Part shown: one piece after another, positions 35,123 through 44,051 of the stretch
Layout: each line of letters starts with the position of its first letter
Position numbering within the stretch: the first letter of the stretch is position 1
NCBI GenBank assembly: GCA_902812465.1
Contig: CADDZE010000005.1
Span: 1 to 64,000, forward strand
Reading direction: 5' to 3'
Origin: Acidobacteriota bacterium
GTDB lineage: Bacteria > Acidobacteriota > Terriglobia > UBA7540
Length of the DNA stretch: 64,000 bases
Notes under the pieces: generated by a model
What the model was told of the DNA's origin: nothing
Database searches by the model: none
Seen by the model: the letters and a program-made list of their open reading frames with translations, nothing else
Position numbers and translations under genes: made by a program

Positions 35123-36457
35123 TCAGTTCTCGGCTTCGGCAATGCAGGCCTCGAGCACGTCGAGGGCAAAGTCGGCCTGTTCTGGCTCGACAATGAGGGG
35201 CGGCATCAAGCGGATGGTGCTCTCGCCGCAGCCCAGTATCAGCAAGCCGCGCTCGAAAGCGCTGCGGATCACCTGTTGCCGCGCTGCCTCATGCGGCTCC
35301 TTCGTCTGCTGATTCTGCACCAGCTCGATCCCGATCATCAGCCCCTTGCCGCGCACGTTGCCCACGATGCGATGTTTTTGGGGCCAGTCCTGCAGGCGGC
35401 TCAGCAGGTACTCGCCCATACGGGCGGCGTTCGCGATGTACTTCTCCTCCAGCAGGCGGATGGTGGTCAGCGCCGCGGCACAGCACAAGGGATTGCCCCC
35501 GAAAGTCGAAGCGTGGGCGCCGGGCTCCCATTTCATGATATCGGCGCGCGCGATGGTAACTCCCAGCGGCATGCCGGAAGCGATGCCCTTGGCGGTAATC
35601 AGAATGTCCGGGACAGCGTCGAAGTGTTCGCAGGCCCACATCCTGCCCGTCCGGCCCATGCCGCACTGAACTTCGTCGAAAATCAGCAGGATGCCGTAAC
35701 GATCGGCCAGCTCCCGCAGCCGCTTGAGGAAGGGAGCCGGGGGCACCACATAGCCGCCCTCACCCTGAATGGGCTCAATCACAATCGCCGCCACCTCTTC
35801 GGCCGGGGCCACGGTCTTGAACTGGCGCTCGAGATAGTCCAAGCAGGCACACGCGCAGTCGCAGGCTTCGGCGGGATAGCCAAGCGGGCAGCGGTACGGA
35901 TTGGGATAAGGGACGTGCGTGACGCCCGGCAGCAGCGGTCCAAATCCCCGGCGCTGCGCCGCCTTGCTGGCGGTGAGCGAGAGGGCGCCCAACGTGCGGC
36001 CGTGGAATCCGTTCTGAAAGGCAATGAACCGGTGGCGCCGGGTGTGATAGCGAGCTAGCTTGAGCGCCGCCTCCATGGCCTCGGCGCCCGAGTTGCCGAA
36101 CGCCACGCGCTTGGGCGAGTCGCCGGGAGCAAGGGCCGCCAGCTTTTCCGCCAGCTCGGCCAGCAGGGGATAGTAAAAGTCCGTGCCCGACATGTGGATG
36201 AGCTGGGCCGCCTGTTCCTGGATGGCGCGGACTACCTCCGGATGGCAGTGGCCGGTGGAGACGACGGCGATGCCAGCGCTGAAATCCAAGAAGCGGTTCC
36301 CATCCACGTCCTCCACAATCATCCCTTCACCGCGCCGCGCCACCAGCGGATAGTCGCGCGTGTAGGAAGGCGAAACGAACTGGTGATCCAGCGCCAGGAC
36401 CTTCTGCGCCTCCGGGCCGGGCAGCCGTGTTTGAATGTGCGGGAGCTTCTTCTCCAT
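35123..36457 (-). CDS. Class III PLP aminotransferase (acetylornithine/4-aminobutyrate type)
   Basis: A 444-residue fold-type I enzyme. Recognisable are the N-terminal glycine-rich DVDGNRFLDFSAGIAVVSTG, the PLP phosphate site FGNSGAEAMEAALKLAR, FQNGFHGRTLGALSLT, EPIQGEGGYVVPP, Asp in IFDEVQCGMGRTG and the Schiff-base Lys in DILITAKGIASGMPLG. The insertion YRCPLGYPAEACDCACACLD, rich in Cys, is typical of the 'acetyl ornithine aminotransferase family' found in archaea and thermophiles, some members of which are omega-aminotransferases or amino-acid racemases. The substrate is therefore uncertain. AAGGAG precedes ATG 36457; the longer frame from 36556 is not supported. Confidence 0.9.
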   Translation of the reverse strand: MEKKLPHIQTRLPGPEAQKVLALDHQFVSPSYTRDYPLVARRGEGMIVEDVDGNRFLDFSAGIAVVSTGHCHPEVVRAIQEQAAQLIHMSGTDFYYPLLAELAEKLAALAPGDSPKRVAFGNSGAEAMEAALKLARYHTRRHRFIAFQNGFHGRTLGALSLTASKAAQRRGFGPLLPGVTHVPYPNPYRCPLGYPAEACDCACACLDYLERQFKTVAPAEEVAAIVIEPIQGEGGYVVPPAPFLKRLRELADRYGILLIFDEVQCGMGRTGRMWACEHFDAVPDILITAKGIASGMPLGVTIARADIMKWEPGAHASTFGGNPLCCAAALTTIRLLEEKYIANAARMGEYLLSRLQDWPQKHRIVGNVRGKGLMIGIELVQNQQTKEPHEAARQQVIRSAFERGLLILGCGESTIRLMPPLIVEPEQADFALDVLEACIAEAEN

Positions 36458-36614
36458 GATGATTCTCCTTGGGCCTGGGTCGCAGGCAACTTGCGATGAG
36501 GATACCGGGGAAGGAGAATCTAGTCGCCACCAAACAGGCTGGGGCGGGCCACGCAAGGCAGTCGGAGACTTGGGGGGTCCGGGGTCCGGCGTCCGAAGTC
36601 AAAAGCTTGACAGC

Positions 36615-38123
36615 CTATTTTCGCTTCCATCGCGTCCCTGCCTTAGTATCTTCCAGGATCACGCCGGCCCGCAAGAGCTCCTGGCGGATCTGGTCAGCGC
36701 GGGCGAAGTCGCGGCGCTGGCGTGCGGCGTTGCGTTCTGCAATCCGCTGTTCGATCTCGGCGTCGGTCAGTACCTCCGCCAGGGCGGCGCCGGCGTCGTG
36801 ATCGCCGTCAAACGCCGCGGGGGCGCGCCCGGCAGCCGCCGCGTCCGGCTTGGCCTCGCGCAGCAAGCCAAACCGCCGCAGCCTTTCGTAATCCCGGTCT
36901 TCGAGGACGGCAAAGATGCGGTCCCAGCGCCGTAGAACATCCTGGAAACTAGCGCGCTGCGCCTCGCGGAAGTCACCGCCGTCCATGGCCGTATTGCCTT
37001 CGCGCACCAGCTCGAAGATAGCGGCCAGCGCCTCGGCCGTGTTAAGGTTGTCGTCCAGCGCCGCTTCAAATGCCTGGGCCGCCGCGGCGGCTCGCGCCTC
37101 GAGCGCCGCGTTACTGCCCGCCGCGAACGCTTCGTGCTCCAGGCGGTAACGGAAGTTGCGCAGGCGCTCGACCGACTGCTCCGCCTGGCGCAAGGCCTCG
37201 AAGGTGAAGTTCAGCGGCTTGCGGAAGTGTACCGATGCCAGCAGGTAGCGAATGGGCGTGGGCTTGTGTCCGCGGCCAATCAGGTCGCGCAAGGTGTAGA
37301 AGTTGCCCTTCGATTTCGACATCTTCTCGCCGTTCACCATAAGGTGTTCGGCGTGCAGCCAGTAGCGGACAAAGGGCTTGCCAGTGGCCGCTTCGCTCTG
37401 CGCAATCTCATTCTCGTGATGGGGGAAGATCAAGTCGCTGCCGCCCGAGTGAATGTCGAAGGTGGGGCCCAGGTACTTCATGGCCATGACGGAGCACTCG
37501 ATGTGCCAGCCCGGGCGCCCGCGGCCGAGGGGCGTCTCCCAGGCTTCCTCGCCCTCCTTGGCTGCCTTCCACAGGGCGAAGTCACGCACGTCGTCCTTTT
37601 CATACTCGTCCGAATCCACGCGGGCTCCCGGGCGGTTGCCGGCCAGCTTCATCCCGGAAAGCTTGCCGTAGTCCTTGAAAGCCTCGACGCGGAAATAGAT
37701 CGAGCCTTCGCTGCGGTAGGCATACCCTTTCTCCACGAGCGTCTGAATCAGCTGGACCATGTCCGGGATATGGTCCGTGGCCCGCACCACCACCTCGGGA
37801 GTCTCCAGGCTGAGCAGTTCGCGGTCGACTTCGAAGGCGCGGATGAACCGGGCGGCGTAGTCGCGAATCGAAAGGCCAGCGGCGCGCGCCTCGCGGATAA
37901 TCTTGTCATCCACGTCGGTGAGGTTCATCACCTGGCGAACGCGGTAGCCGCGATACTTCAGAAAGCGGCGCAGGACGTCCTGGAAGACAAAGGTGCGGTA
38001 ATTGCCAATGTGCGCGTAGTCGTAGACGGTCGGGCCGCACGTGTACATCCCCACCTGGCCCGGTTCGAGCGGAACAAACTCTTCCACCCGCCCCGAAAGC
38101 GTGTTGTAAAAGCGCAGCGCCAT
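36615..38123 (-). CDS. cysS: Cysteinyl-tRNA synthetase
   Basis: A 502-residue class I synthetase. It has zinc Cys in GMYTCGPTVYD, HIGH-like AHIGNYRTF, NLTDVDDKII, the zinc ligands in GWHIECSVMAMKYLG and HHENEIAQSEAATG, and the KMSKS loop GEKMSKSKGNF. The DALR anticodon-binding region and C-terminal helical domain follow. It charges tRNA-Cys. It is a single gene. Confidence 0.96.
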   Translation of the reverse strand: MALRFYNTLSGRVEEFVPLEPGQVGMYTCGPTVYDYAHIGNYRTFVFQDVLRRFLKYRGYRVRQVMNLTDVDDKIIREARAAGLSIRDYAARFIRAFEVDRELLSLETPEVVVRATDHIPDMVQLIQTLVEKGYAYRSEGSIYFRVEAFKDYGKLSGMKLAGNRPGARVDSDEYEKDDVRDFALWKAAKEGEEAWETPLGRGRPGWHIECSVMAMKYLGPTFDIHSGGSDLIFPHHENEIAQSEAATGKPFVRYWLHAEHLMVNGEKMSKSKGNFYTLRDLIGRGHKPTPIRYLLASVHFRKPLNFTFEALRQAEQSVERLRNFRYRLEHEAFAAGSNAALEARAAAAAQAFEAALDDNLNTAEALAAIFELVREGNTAMDGGDFREAQRASFQDVLRRWDRIFAVLEDRDYERLRRFGLLREAKPDAAAAGRAPAAFDGDHDAGAALAEVLTDAEIEQRIAERNAARQRRDFARADQIRQELLRAGVILEDTKAGTRWKRK

Positions 38124-38187
38124 AAGGCGTTCAAACCTTGGGAGATTTTAATGGCGGCCGTCGCGGCCCGTCAACGAACTGTAGTCG

Positions 38188-38438
38188 TTAAGGCTGCGGC
38201 GGAGCAGGCGTCCCTTTATTCGGATCGCTCTCGAAGCCGGGACATTGAAGCAGGGGTAGGCGCGGGTAGGGGGCCAAGCGCGGATCAGTGCGGGCGCGCT
38301 CGCATAGAAGAGGGAGCCCCGGTCGGAGCGCACGCGGCGCACATGGTGGCACACCGAACACAGGCCCACGTCCGGGTCCGGCGTCAGGCTCTGGCTTGAC
38401 GCACTCGTTCCCGCCAACTTATACTCCTTGCCATGCAC
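38188..38438 (-). pseudogene. Small CxxC protein gene with one frameshift
   Basis: The first frame reads LTPDPDVGLCSVCHHVRRVR followed by SDRGSLFY. The expected continuation lies in the next frame as CERARTDPRLAPYPRLPLLQ then CPGFESDP, ending at TAA 38188-38190. A single missing base in TTCTA-TGCGAG joins them. The combined pattern CxxCxHxRxxxSxRGSxFxxC ... DPR ... YPRLPxxxCxGFE is that of a small zinc-ribbon-like protein common in Acidobacteriota, of unknown function. It is divergent from the small Cys-rich gene and shares its promoter region. Confidence 0.6.
38396..38425 (+). promoter_or_regulatory. Sigma-70-type promoter
   Basis: TTGACG (38396-38401), an 18-base spacer and TATACT (38420-38425) match the housekeeping promoter consensus at 5/6 and 5/6. 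Transcription would start near 38432, ahead of ATG 38448, which favours that start over ATG 38433. Confidence 0.55.
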
Positions 38439-38447
38439 GGGCTATTC

Positions 38448-38840
38448 ATGAGGCACAGGGGGCAGAGCCTGGGCACGGGACGGGCAGCGGTACTCGTGCT
38501 GGTGCTCCTGGGCGTATCCGGTAGCTCCCTTCTTTGCCCGGAGCTGTGTACCTCGCGGTTTTGCTCCTCATCCAGTCCAGCCAGCGGCTGCCATCAACGT
38601 TCGACTTCCTCGCACCGGCTTCCGGCTCCTGCCCCGGCAGACTGTTGGACTCACCGGCAGGTGGCTGTTAGTTTCATGCGCGCGCCACAGAGCCTGTTCC
38701 CCCTGCAGGGCAGCCAGACGGTGAACCTGGCCGCGCCCGCGCTAGCGTCGGCATTTAAGGTGGCGCCGGTCCCGCAGCCTCCGCCAGGATTTACCAGCGG
38801 CCGGCGCATCTGTTCCAAGAACACCCTCCTCCGAGTGTAA
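38448..38840 (+). CDS. Small Cys-rich secreted protein, unknown function
   Basis: A 130-residue protein with a signal peptide (AAVLVLVLLGVSGSSLL) followed by a Cys- and Ser-rich stretch (LLCPELCTSRFCSSSSPASG, then CHQRSTSSH, DCWTHRQ). It recalls the small Cys/His-rich exported proteins that precede outer-membrane proteins in acidobacterial copper-resistance loci, but the match is loose. A sigma-70-type promoter lies just upstream and the beta-barrel gene follows 109 bp downstream. An alternative start is ATG 38433. Confidence 0.55.
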   Translation: MRHRGQSLGTGRAAVLVLVLLGVSGSSLLCPELCTSRFCSSSSPASGCHQRSTSSHRLPAPAPADCWTHRQVAVSFMRAPQSLFPLQGSQTVNLAAPALASAFKVAPVPQPPPGFTSGRRICSKNTLLRV

Positions 38841-38949
38841 GCCTCGTTCCTCCGCTTGCCTTGGCGTCCACAACGCTAACCGGTGAGCGCTGGCCCCTGG
38901 CCCCCAGCGCCAGACCGCTGCTGCGGGATTTGCCCGCCGGAGAGGCTTC

Positions 38950-40329
38950 ATGCGAATCCAGTCCGCTGGTCCGCCGATCCTGATGATCGTCCTGTCGTGG
39001 CCGGCAGGTGCCACTCCCCTTTTGCAGGCCCGAATCCTGCCGGAGGAACCGTTAGCCAAGCGGGCCACCTATGGCGCCCGGCCTGCTCCCACCAAAGGAG
39101 CCCTAAGCAACCGGCAGCACGAAATGCCGAATCATCCGATGCCCGTTCACGGCTCGACGTTCATCGAGGCGATCGTGCGCCACAATACATCCGGCACCAG
39201 CGCCGAGCCCGATTCGACACCGCACCCCATGCTGACGGGCATGAAAGGCGATTGGATGGTGATGTTTCACGGCGCGGGCTTCGTGGCGGATGTGCAGCAA
39301 AGCGGCCCGAGGGGTCGCGACAAGCTCTTTGGCCTGAGTTGGTGGATGCCGATGGCTCAGCGCCAGCTGGGCCCTGGCACCCTGACGCTGCGCACCATGA
39401 TCAGTCTGGACCCCACCGTCACCGGCCACCGCTATCCTGAGCTCTTTCAGCTGGGCGAAACCGCGCTCGGCCGGCCGATCGTGGATGGGCAGCATCCCCA
39501 CGACTTCTTCATGGAGTTGGCAATCCTCTACGATCTGCGGGTGGGGGACCGGGGGCTGATCTCCTTCTATGCCGCACCGGTGGGCGACCCTGCTCTCGGA
39601 CCGCCAGCGTTTCCGCATCGCGCCTCGGCCAATGAGAATCCGTTGGCGCCCTTGGGCCATCATCTGCAGGATTCGACTCATATTGCGAATGACGTGCTGA
39701 CCCTGGGTTTCGCTTACAAGACCATGCGATGGGAGTTTTCAGGCTTTCACGGCCGGGAGCCGGACGAATACCGCTGGGACATCGACTCCGGCCGCATCGA
39801 TTCCTGGTCCGCCCGCCTCACCCTGAATCCCCGCCCCAATTGGAGTGCGCAGTACTCGATAGGCCGGCTGAAGAGTCCGGAGCAGCAAAACCCTTCCGAG
39901 GATACACTGCGCATGACCGCCTCCCTTATGTACAATCGGCCCCTGGCGGGCGGCAACTGGGCATCCCTGCTGGTTTGGGGCCGCAACTTGAACCTGCCGG
40001 GAAGCGAAGTGTTCAATAGCTACCTGGCGGAGTCGACGCTGCGGTTTCGGGGCCACGGCGTTTGGGGACGAATCGAAAATGTCGACCGAACCAACGAGTT
40101 GTTGCTTGGCGGGAGGACGGAACCACCCGGGTTCCAGGAGCACTTTTTGGCGCGTGTTCAGGCTTACACGGCGGGCTATGATCGCGAGTTTCGCGCCATT
40201 GCCCGCCTCGCGACAGCTCTCGGTGGCCAGGTGACACTTTACGGTACGCCGGCCCTTTTGAAGCCGGTCTATGGATCGCACCCGGCCGGGGTGGCATTGT
40301 TCCTGCGTTTTAATCCATCGCCCCGGTAA
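38950..40329 (+). CDS. Predicted outer-membrane beta-barrel protein, possibly metal-related
   Basis: A 459-residue protein with an N-terminal export signal (PPILMIVLSWPAGA) and a His/Met-rich stretch (RQHEMPNHPMPVHGSTF). A long beta-rich region follows with highly conserved-looking blocks TPHPMLTGMKGDWMVMFHGA, GRPIVDGQHPHDFFMELAIL, FYAAPVGDPALGPPAFPHRA, LAPLGHHLQDSTHIANDVLT and FHGREPDEYRWDIDSGRIDS. I recognise this as a family frequent in Acidobacteriota next to copper or heavy-metal export genes; no function has been shown to my knowledge. GGAGAGG sits a few bases ahead of ATG 38950. The final residues FLRFNPSPR end with a phenylalanine-containing strand, as barrels often do. Confidence 0.75.
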   Translation: MRIQSAGPPILMIVLSWPAGATPLLQARILPEEPLAKRATYGARPAPTKGALSNRQHEMPNHPMPVHGSTFIEAIVRHNTSGTSAEPDSTPHPMLTGMKGDWMVMFHGAGFVADVQQSGPRGRDKLFGLSWWMPMAQRQLGPGTLTLRTMISLDPTVTGHRYPELFQLGETALGRPIVDGQHPHDFFMELAILYDLRVGDRGLISFYAAPVGDPALGPPAFPHRASANENPLAPLGHHLQDSTHIANDVLTLGFAYKTMRWEFSGFHGREPDEYRWDIDSGRIDSWSARLTLNPRPNWSAQYSIGRLKSPEQQNPSEDTLRMTASLMYNRPLAGGNWASLLVWGRNLNLPGSEVFNSYLAESTLRFRGHGVWGRIENVDRTNELLLGGRTEPPGFQEHFLARVQAYTAGYDREFRAIARLATALGGQVTLYGTPALLKPVYGSHPAGVALFLRFNPSPR

Positions 40330-40360
40330 GCTTGCGCTGCAACAGAATGGGAGGCTGGCT

Positions 40361-41113
40361 ATGTTCGAGGGACAGGTCGCTCTTATCACCGGCGCTTCGA
40401 GCGGCATTGGCGCCGCTACGGCGGAGGCCTTTGGCCGCCAGGGCGCGCGGGTGGCAGTGGGCTACCACCAGAACCGGTCCGGCGCCGAGAGCGTGGTCGA
40501 AGCCATTCGGCAGGCCGGCGCCGAAGCGATAGCGCTGCGCGCGGACGTCACCTCCAGCCATGACGTCGGTGCCATGGTGAAGTCGGTGCGCGATCTATGG
40601 GGCCGCATCGACATCTTGGTGAACAACGCCGGTGACCTCTTGGCAAGGCGTACGCTCGCCGATATGACAGAAGATTACTGGGACGCGGTGATGGCGCTGA
40701 ACCTCAAGAGCGCCTTTCTCGGCGTGAAGGCCGTCTGGGAACAAATGGCGGAGCGCCGATCGGGCTGTATTATCAACGTCAGTTCCATCGCCGGACGAAA
40801 TGGTGGCGGCCCGGGAGCCGCGGCTTATGCGGCGGCCAAGGGAGGGCTCATCACCTACACCAAGGCGCTGGCCAAGGAGCTGGCGCCGCAGGGCATCCGG
40901 GTGAACGCCGTGGCCCCGGGCGTCATCGCTACCCGGTACCATGAACGGTACAGTCCGCCCGATTTGCTTCAGCGAATGATCAGCACAATTCCCTTGGGAC
41001 GCGCAGGAACCGCAGCCGAAGTTGCTGAGGTGATCGTCTTTCTGGCCTCACCAGGGGCTCGCTATATTACGGGCGAGACGGTCGAAGTGAATGGCGGGAT
41101 GTGGATGGATTGA
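40361..41113 (+). CDS. Short-chain dehydrogenase/reductase (FabG-like)
   Basis: A 250-residue classical SDR with cofactor motif TGASSGIG (9-16), NNAG at about 88, the catalytic Ser in IINVSSIAGRN, and YxxxK in AAYAAAKGGLITYTKALAKE. The family reduces 3-oxoacyl groups, sugars or other ketones with NAD(P)H; the substrate is not predictable from context. GGGAGG at 6-base spacing decides the start at 40361 over a longer frame that overlaps the barrel gene. The next gene is convergent with a 2-bp gap. Confidence 0.9.
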   Translation: MFEGQVALITGASSGIGAATAEAFGRQGARVAVGYHQNRSGAESVVEAIRQAGAEAIALRADVTSSHDVGAMVKSVRDLWGRIDILVNNAGDLLARRTLADMTEDYWDAVMALNLKSAFLGVKAVWEQMAERRSGCIINVSSIAGRNGGGPGAAAYAAAKGGLITYTKALAKELAPQGIRVNAVAPGVIATRYHERYSPPDLLQRMISTIPLGRAGTAAEVAEVIVFLASPGARYITGETVEVNGGMWMD

Positions 41114-41115
41114 AG

Positions 41116-41607
41116 CTAGGCCGCGGCTCGATTCTGAAGCATCGCTCCAGGAAGCGGCGTGTGTTCCGGCCGGGGCGAAGCGACGGCGATCGGGCTGCCA
41201 AACGTCAGCCTGGTCGCCCGCTCCGCTGCCGGCCGAAAAAGGATCGGCCCTTCCTGAATGTGTCGCCAGTGTGCGGAAACACGAGCGCGAATGATCCCCA
41301 GCCACCTCGATAGCTTAACGCTCACGATTTCCAAGCAGTTAAACTTAGCTGCCTCCTCGCTCCTTAGCAGACGGCGGATAGCCTTGCGAACCGCCGCTTC
41401 TTCCTCTCGTGCGAAGGCGGCTGCGCCGCATTCAGCAGCCATGTAGAATAAAGTCCATCCCGCTGCTTGCAAGCGCCGGTCCAGTTCCGCAGGGGTCAAG
41501 TTCGCTACTCGGTCCCACCCCTCCGCGTAGCGGACGCTCTCGATGGTGACTCCTGAGGGTGTTTCGGTGCCTTCTTTCAGCAAGATCGTTTCGGTTTGGA
41601 TGGTCAT
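41116..41607 (-). CDS. Hypothetical protein
   Basis: A 163-residue soluble protein without a recognised domain. The centre carries DLTP-type helices (NLTPAELDRRLQAAGWTLFY, AAFAREEEAAVRKAIRRLLR) and a strand with FNCLEIVSVKLSRWLGI, which suggests a small alpha/beta fold. ATG 41607 is chosen because the preceding 34 codons are glycine/proline-rich and unlike the rest. The gene order suggests co-transcription with the zinc-ribbon and membrane genes upstream. Confidence 0.6.
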   Translation of the reverse strand: MTIQTETILLKEGTETPSGVTIESVRYAEGWDRVANLTPAELDRRLQAAGWTLFYMAAECGAAAFAREEEAAVRKAIRRLLRSEEAAKFNCLEIVSVKLSRWLGIIRARVSAHWRHIQEGPILFRPAAERATRLTFGSPIAVASPRPEHTPLPGAMLQNRAAA

Positions 41608-41632
41608 CTTACCCTCCGCGCTTGAGCCTCCG

Positions 41633-41893
41633 TCACTTACATCCGGACCGCCGTCCTGCCTTCCTCCGGGCGGCGGAGACCCCAGGCCGGGTTTCCTCGT
41701 CTTCCACAATCACGGTCATCGGGCGGGCTGCCACCCTTCCCAAGAAGGTCAGGTCGGCATCGGAGAAATAGCTGACCGGACCCTTGCACCTGGGACATTG
41801 GCTCAGCGTCTTGTCGAAAACGAGCTCACCGCATTTGATACAGGAAGTGTGCCGGCCAAGACGCGTTGTCCGTGCATGGTTAGAGTACCGCAT
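41633..41893 (-). CDS. Small zinc-ribbon protein
   Basis: An 86-residue protein with CIKCGELVFDKTLSQCPRCK, two CxxC knuckles 12 residues apart that would bind one zinc. The rest (LTFLGRVAARPMTVIVEDEE) is a short strand region and a basic tail. It overlaps the end of the membrane protein gene upstream by 14 bases. AGGGGA lies 10 bases before the ATG. No function can be named. Confidence 0.6.
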   Translation of the reverse strand: MRYSNHARTTRLGRHTSCIKCGELVFDKTLSQCPRCKGPVSYFSDADLTFLGRVAARPMTVIVEDEETRPGVSAARRKAGRRSGCK

Positions 41894-42233
41894 GAGTCGA
41901 TCGTCCCCTCGCTGTCGGGGAGCTGGTGGTCGGGCTGCGTGACGCCTTCGCCTCCGCCATGACAGGTGAGGGGTGCTGTGCGAGACGCGCCACCGGCTGC
42001 TTCAGGCTCGTACTTTGACCCCGAAACGCGCTCCAGACCTCTTGGATCTCGCCCTTGTGAAGCGCCCATCCCACGTTGAACAAAAGAAACGTTCCGACGG
42101 TGAAAGCAATCAGAGCCAGGGCTAACCCGTCCATGGTTAGCATTTGGCCGGTAACGGCCAGCCAAAGGGCTGCACCCCAGCTCCCCAAACCCAGGAGGAT
42201 GCATAACACCCAGAGAACCACCAGCTCCGTCAT
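41880..42233 (-). CDS. Small membrane protein, unknown function
   Basis: A 117-residue protein with two membrane segments (about 2-28, ELVVLWVLCILLGLGSWGAA; about 37-57, LALALIAFTVGTFLLFNVGW) and a soluble, Ser/Pro-rich tail. AGGAGA directly ahead of ATG 42233 decides the start. It is part of a run of small minus-strand genes downstream of the two Hsp20 genes. No family recognised. Confidence 0.6.
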   Translation of the reverse strand: MTELVVLWVLCILLGLGSWGAALWLAVTGQMLTMDGLALALIAFTVGTFLLFNVGWALHKGEIQEVWSAFRGQSTSLKQPVARLAQHPSPVMAEAKASRSPTTSSPTARGRSTHAVL

Positions 42234-42316
42234 ATCTCCTTCTCCTGCGCTCGTGACCTTACGGTCCTCAAGCAATTGGTTTCAGCTCGGCAGAAGGGCC
42301 CAGCCCCTCACTCGGC

Positions 42317-42541
42317 CTACTGGGTTGGTGACTGCTCTGCCGCTGTCGCCGGATACGCCTTGAAGCCGAAAGCGGACTGGGCCTGCGCCGAGAGAGCCCG
42401 CAAGCTCTGGCTGAGATGTGGGTAACACAGTTGTAGGCCTGCTCGCGCCAGAATGAAAGCCACACCGGCGGCGAAACAAACTAGCGCCATCAGACAGGCT
42501 AAACCGATGATTACCAGATATTCTTCGATCACGTATAACAC
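42317..42541 (-). CDS. Small membrane protein, unknown function
   Basis: A 74-residue protein, one or two membrane segments (EEYLVIIGLACLMALVCFAA, then GVAFILARAG), followed by a polar tail. It starts with GTG 42541, with AAGG about 10 bases ahead. It resembles the neighbouring 117-residue membrane protein in layout but not in sequence. No family recognised. Confidence 0.5.
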   Translation of the reverse strand: MLYVIEEYLVIIGLACLMALVCFAAGVAFILARAGLQLCYPHLSQSLRALSAQAQSAFGFKAYPATAAEQSPTQ

Positions 42542-42759
42542 TGGCTGTTACCTTCAAAGCTTCCTTTCTACGCCGTGTTTGGTTGGTGTGCCGCGGCGTC
42601 CGGCCTTTCAAAAACTCGTTGCTGAAGTGAAACTTCAAAGGTCTGCCTGAGGGCAGGCATACGGGTATGGCAAAAAGGTGGCAAGGACCTCGGCCCGGCT
42701 CGCCGCGACCCGTCGAACCGAGGCCCCTGCCCAAAAAACGACGGTAAAGTGGCCGCCGA

Positions 42760-43215
42760 TTAGTTCTTGCTGGCAAGGATCTTGATTGTCTTCGCCTTAG
42801 CCTCTTCCTTCTTGGCCATGGTCAGGGTAAGCACGCCGTGGTTGTACTCGGCGGTTACCTTATCAGGATCAACCGAGGCTGGAAGAGTGAAGGACCGAGA
42901 GAACGGCCCATAGATGCGCTCCAGGCGGTAGTACTGGTCCTCTTTGATGTTGCTGTCCAGCTTCCGCTCGCCCTTAAGGTAAAGCGTGTTCCCCTCGATG
43001 CGCACGTCCACATCCTTGGGGTCCACGCCTGGCAGCTCCGCGGTCAGGACCACGTTGTCATCGGTTTCATAAATGTCTACCGCTGGCACCCAGGCTTGGG
43101 TCGTGCTAAGGCCTTCGTCGGCGAAGAAGCTCGCAAACGCCTCATTAAACAGGCGATTAAACCGATCTTGAGCGGTAATCAGATCGCGGAAGGGCTCCCA
43201 GCGAACCATCGTCAT
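42760..43215 (-). CDS. Hsp20/alpha-crystallin small heat shock protein
   Basis: A 151-residue chaperone. The alpha-crystallin domain (about 43-140) opens with PAVDIYETDDNVVLTAELPG and closes with the family motif GVLTLTMAKKEEAKAK. It also has YYRLERIYGPFSRSFTLPAS. The C-terminal IxI-type anchor reads TIKIL. It binds unfolding proteins without ATP. The gene lies 87 bp behind a second Hsp20 on the same strand, with an AAGGAGGTGAGC ribosome site. Confidence 0.94.
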   Translation of the reverse strand: MTMVRWEPFRDLITAQDRFNRLFNEAFASFFADEGLSTTQAWVPAVDIYETDDNVVLTAELPGVDPKDVDVRIEGNTLYLKGERKLDSNIKEDQYYRLERIYGPFSRSFTLPASVDPDKVTAEYNHGVLTLTMAKKEEAKAKTIKILASKN

Positions 43216-43302
43216 AGCTGCTCACCTCCTTTGCATGAGAATGGTGCCCAGCTTTTTCCTTACCGGAAAACACTGGGCTCTGGCATCCCAGCAGCTAACG
43301 CC

Positions 43303-43848
43303 CTAGGCGTGGGCTGCTGCCGTCTGCGTGGGCTGCTCTTCAACTTGGATACGGATGGTCTTGGGCTTAGCAGCCTCACGCTTGGCCACCCTGAGCGTCA
43401 GCACGCCATGGCGGTACTCCGCCTGGACGTTGTCGGGATCCACCGAACTCGGTAGCGTGAAGGAGAGTGCAAAAGGACCGTAGGTGCGCTCAGCCAGGTA
43501 GTAGTCCTTCGCTTTCCCTTCGCGCTTGCGAGTGCCCTTAAGGAAGAGCGTCCGACCCTCGACCCGAGCGGTCACGTCCTGTGGATCCACCCCGGCCAGG
43601 TCGACGGCGATGACCACGTCGTTATCGGTTTGGTAGATGTCGGCAGGCGGGGACCATGTGGCCCGGCGAGCAAAGAAGCGCCCACCATCCCACAGGCTGG
43701 ACAACGCCCGGTCCAAAAGGCGGTCGAACCGCCGTTGGCTGCGGATCAACTCAGCCAGCGGCCGCCATTCCTGCAGCGTCCGGCGCTGCCGGCGTCCCCC
43801 TCGGCCCCGCGACCGCAGCTGCAGAGGATGCCACCGAGTGATTGCCAT
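43303..43848 (-). CDS. Hsp20/alpha-crystallin small heat shock protein, Arg-rich N-terminus
   Basis: A 181-residue paralogue of the adjacent Hsp20. The N-terminal 45 residues are unusually basic (LRSRGRGGRRQRRTLQEWRP). The alpha-crystallin domain has PADIYQTDNDVVIAVDLAGV, LAERTYGPFALSFTLPSSVD and GVLTLRVAKREAAKPK, then the IRI anchor in TIRIQVEE. The basic arm could bind nucleic acid or membranes; this is inference. The two genes are probably co-transcribed. Confidence 0.93.
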   Translation of the reverse strand: MAITRWHPLQLRSRGRGGRRQRRTLQEWRPLAELIRSQRRFDRLLDRALSSLWDGGRFFARRATWSPPADIYQTDNDVVIAVDLAGVDPQDVTARVEGRTLFLKGTRKREGKAKDYYLAERTYGPFALSFTLPSSVDPDNVQAEYRHGVLTLRVAKREAAKPKTIRIQVEEQPTQTAAAHA

Positions 43849-44051
43849 CCTCCCTCACCTCCTTCCAGGCGCCCCCGCTGCTTCCGGCACCCAGGGCCGG
43901 CCGCGGGGAGCGAAGGTTTCGATCCCACACGATTCCTGAGCCCCTCCTGTCCGAGGAAAGATGTCCAGAAACCAAGCTGTGAAGGAGGAGAGAACTTGGC
44001 CCCGTGCCTCGGCAGGAAAGGCTCAGGGACCCGACTCACCGGGGCAGGAGT

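Noticed and set aside
34700-38399. Long plus-strand frames opposite the aminotransferase and CysS genes
   Set aside because: Antisense shadows of well-supported genes with clear catalytic motifs.
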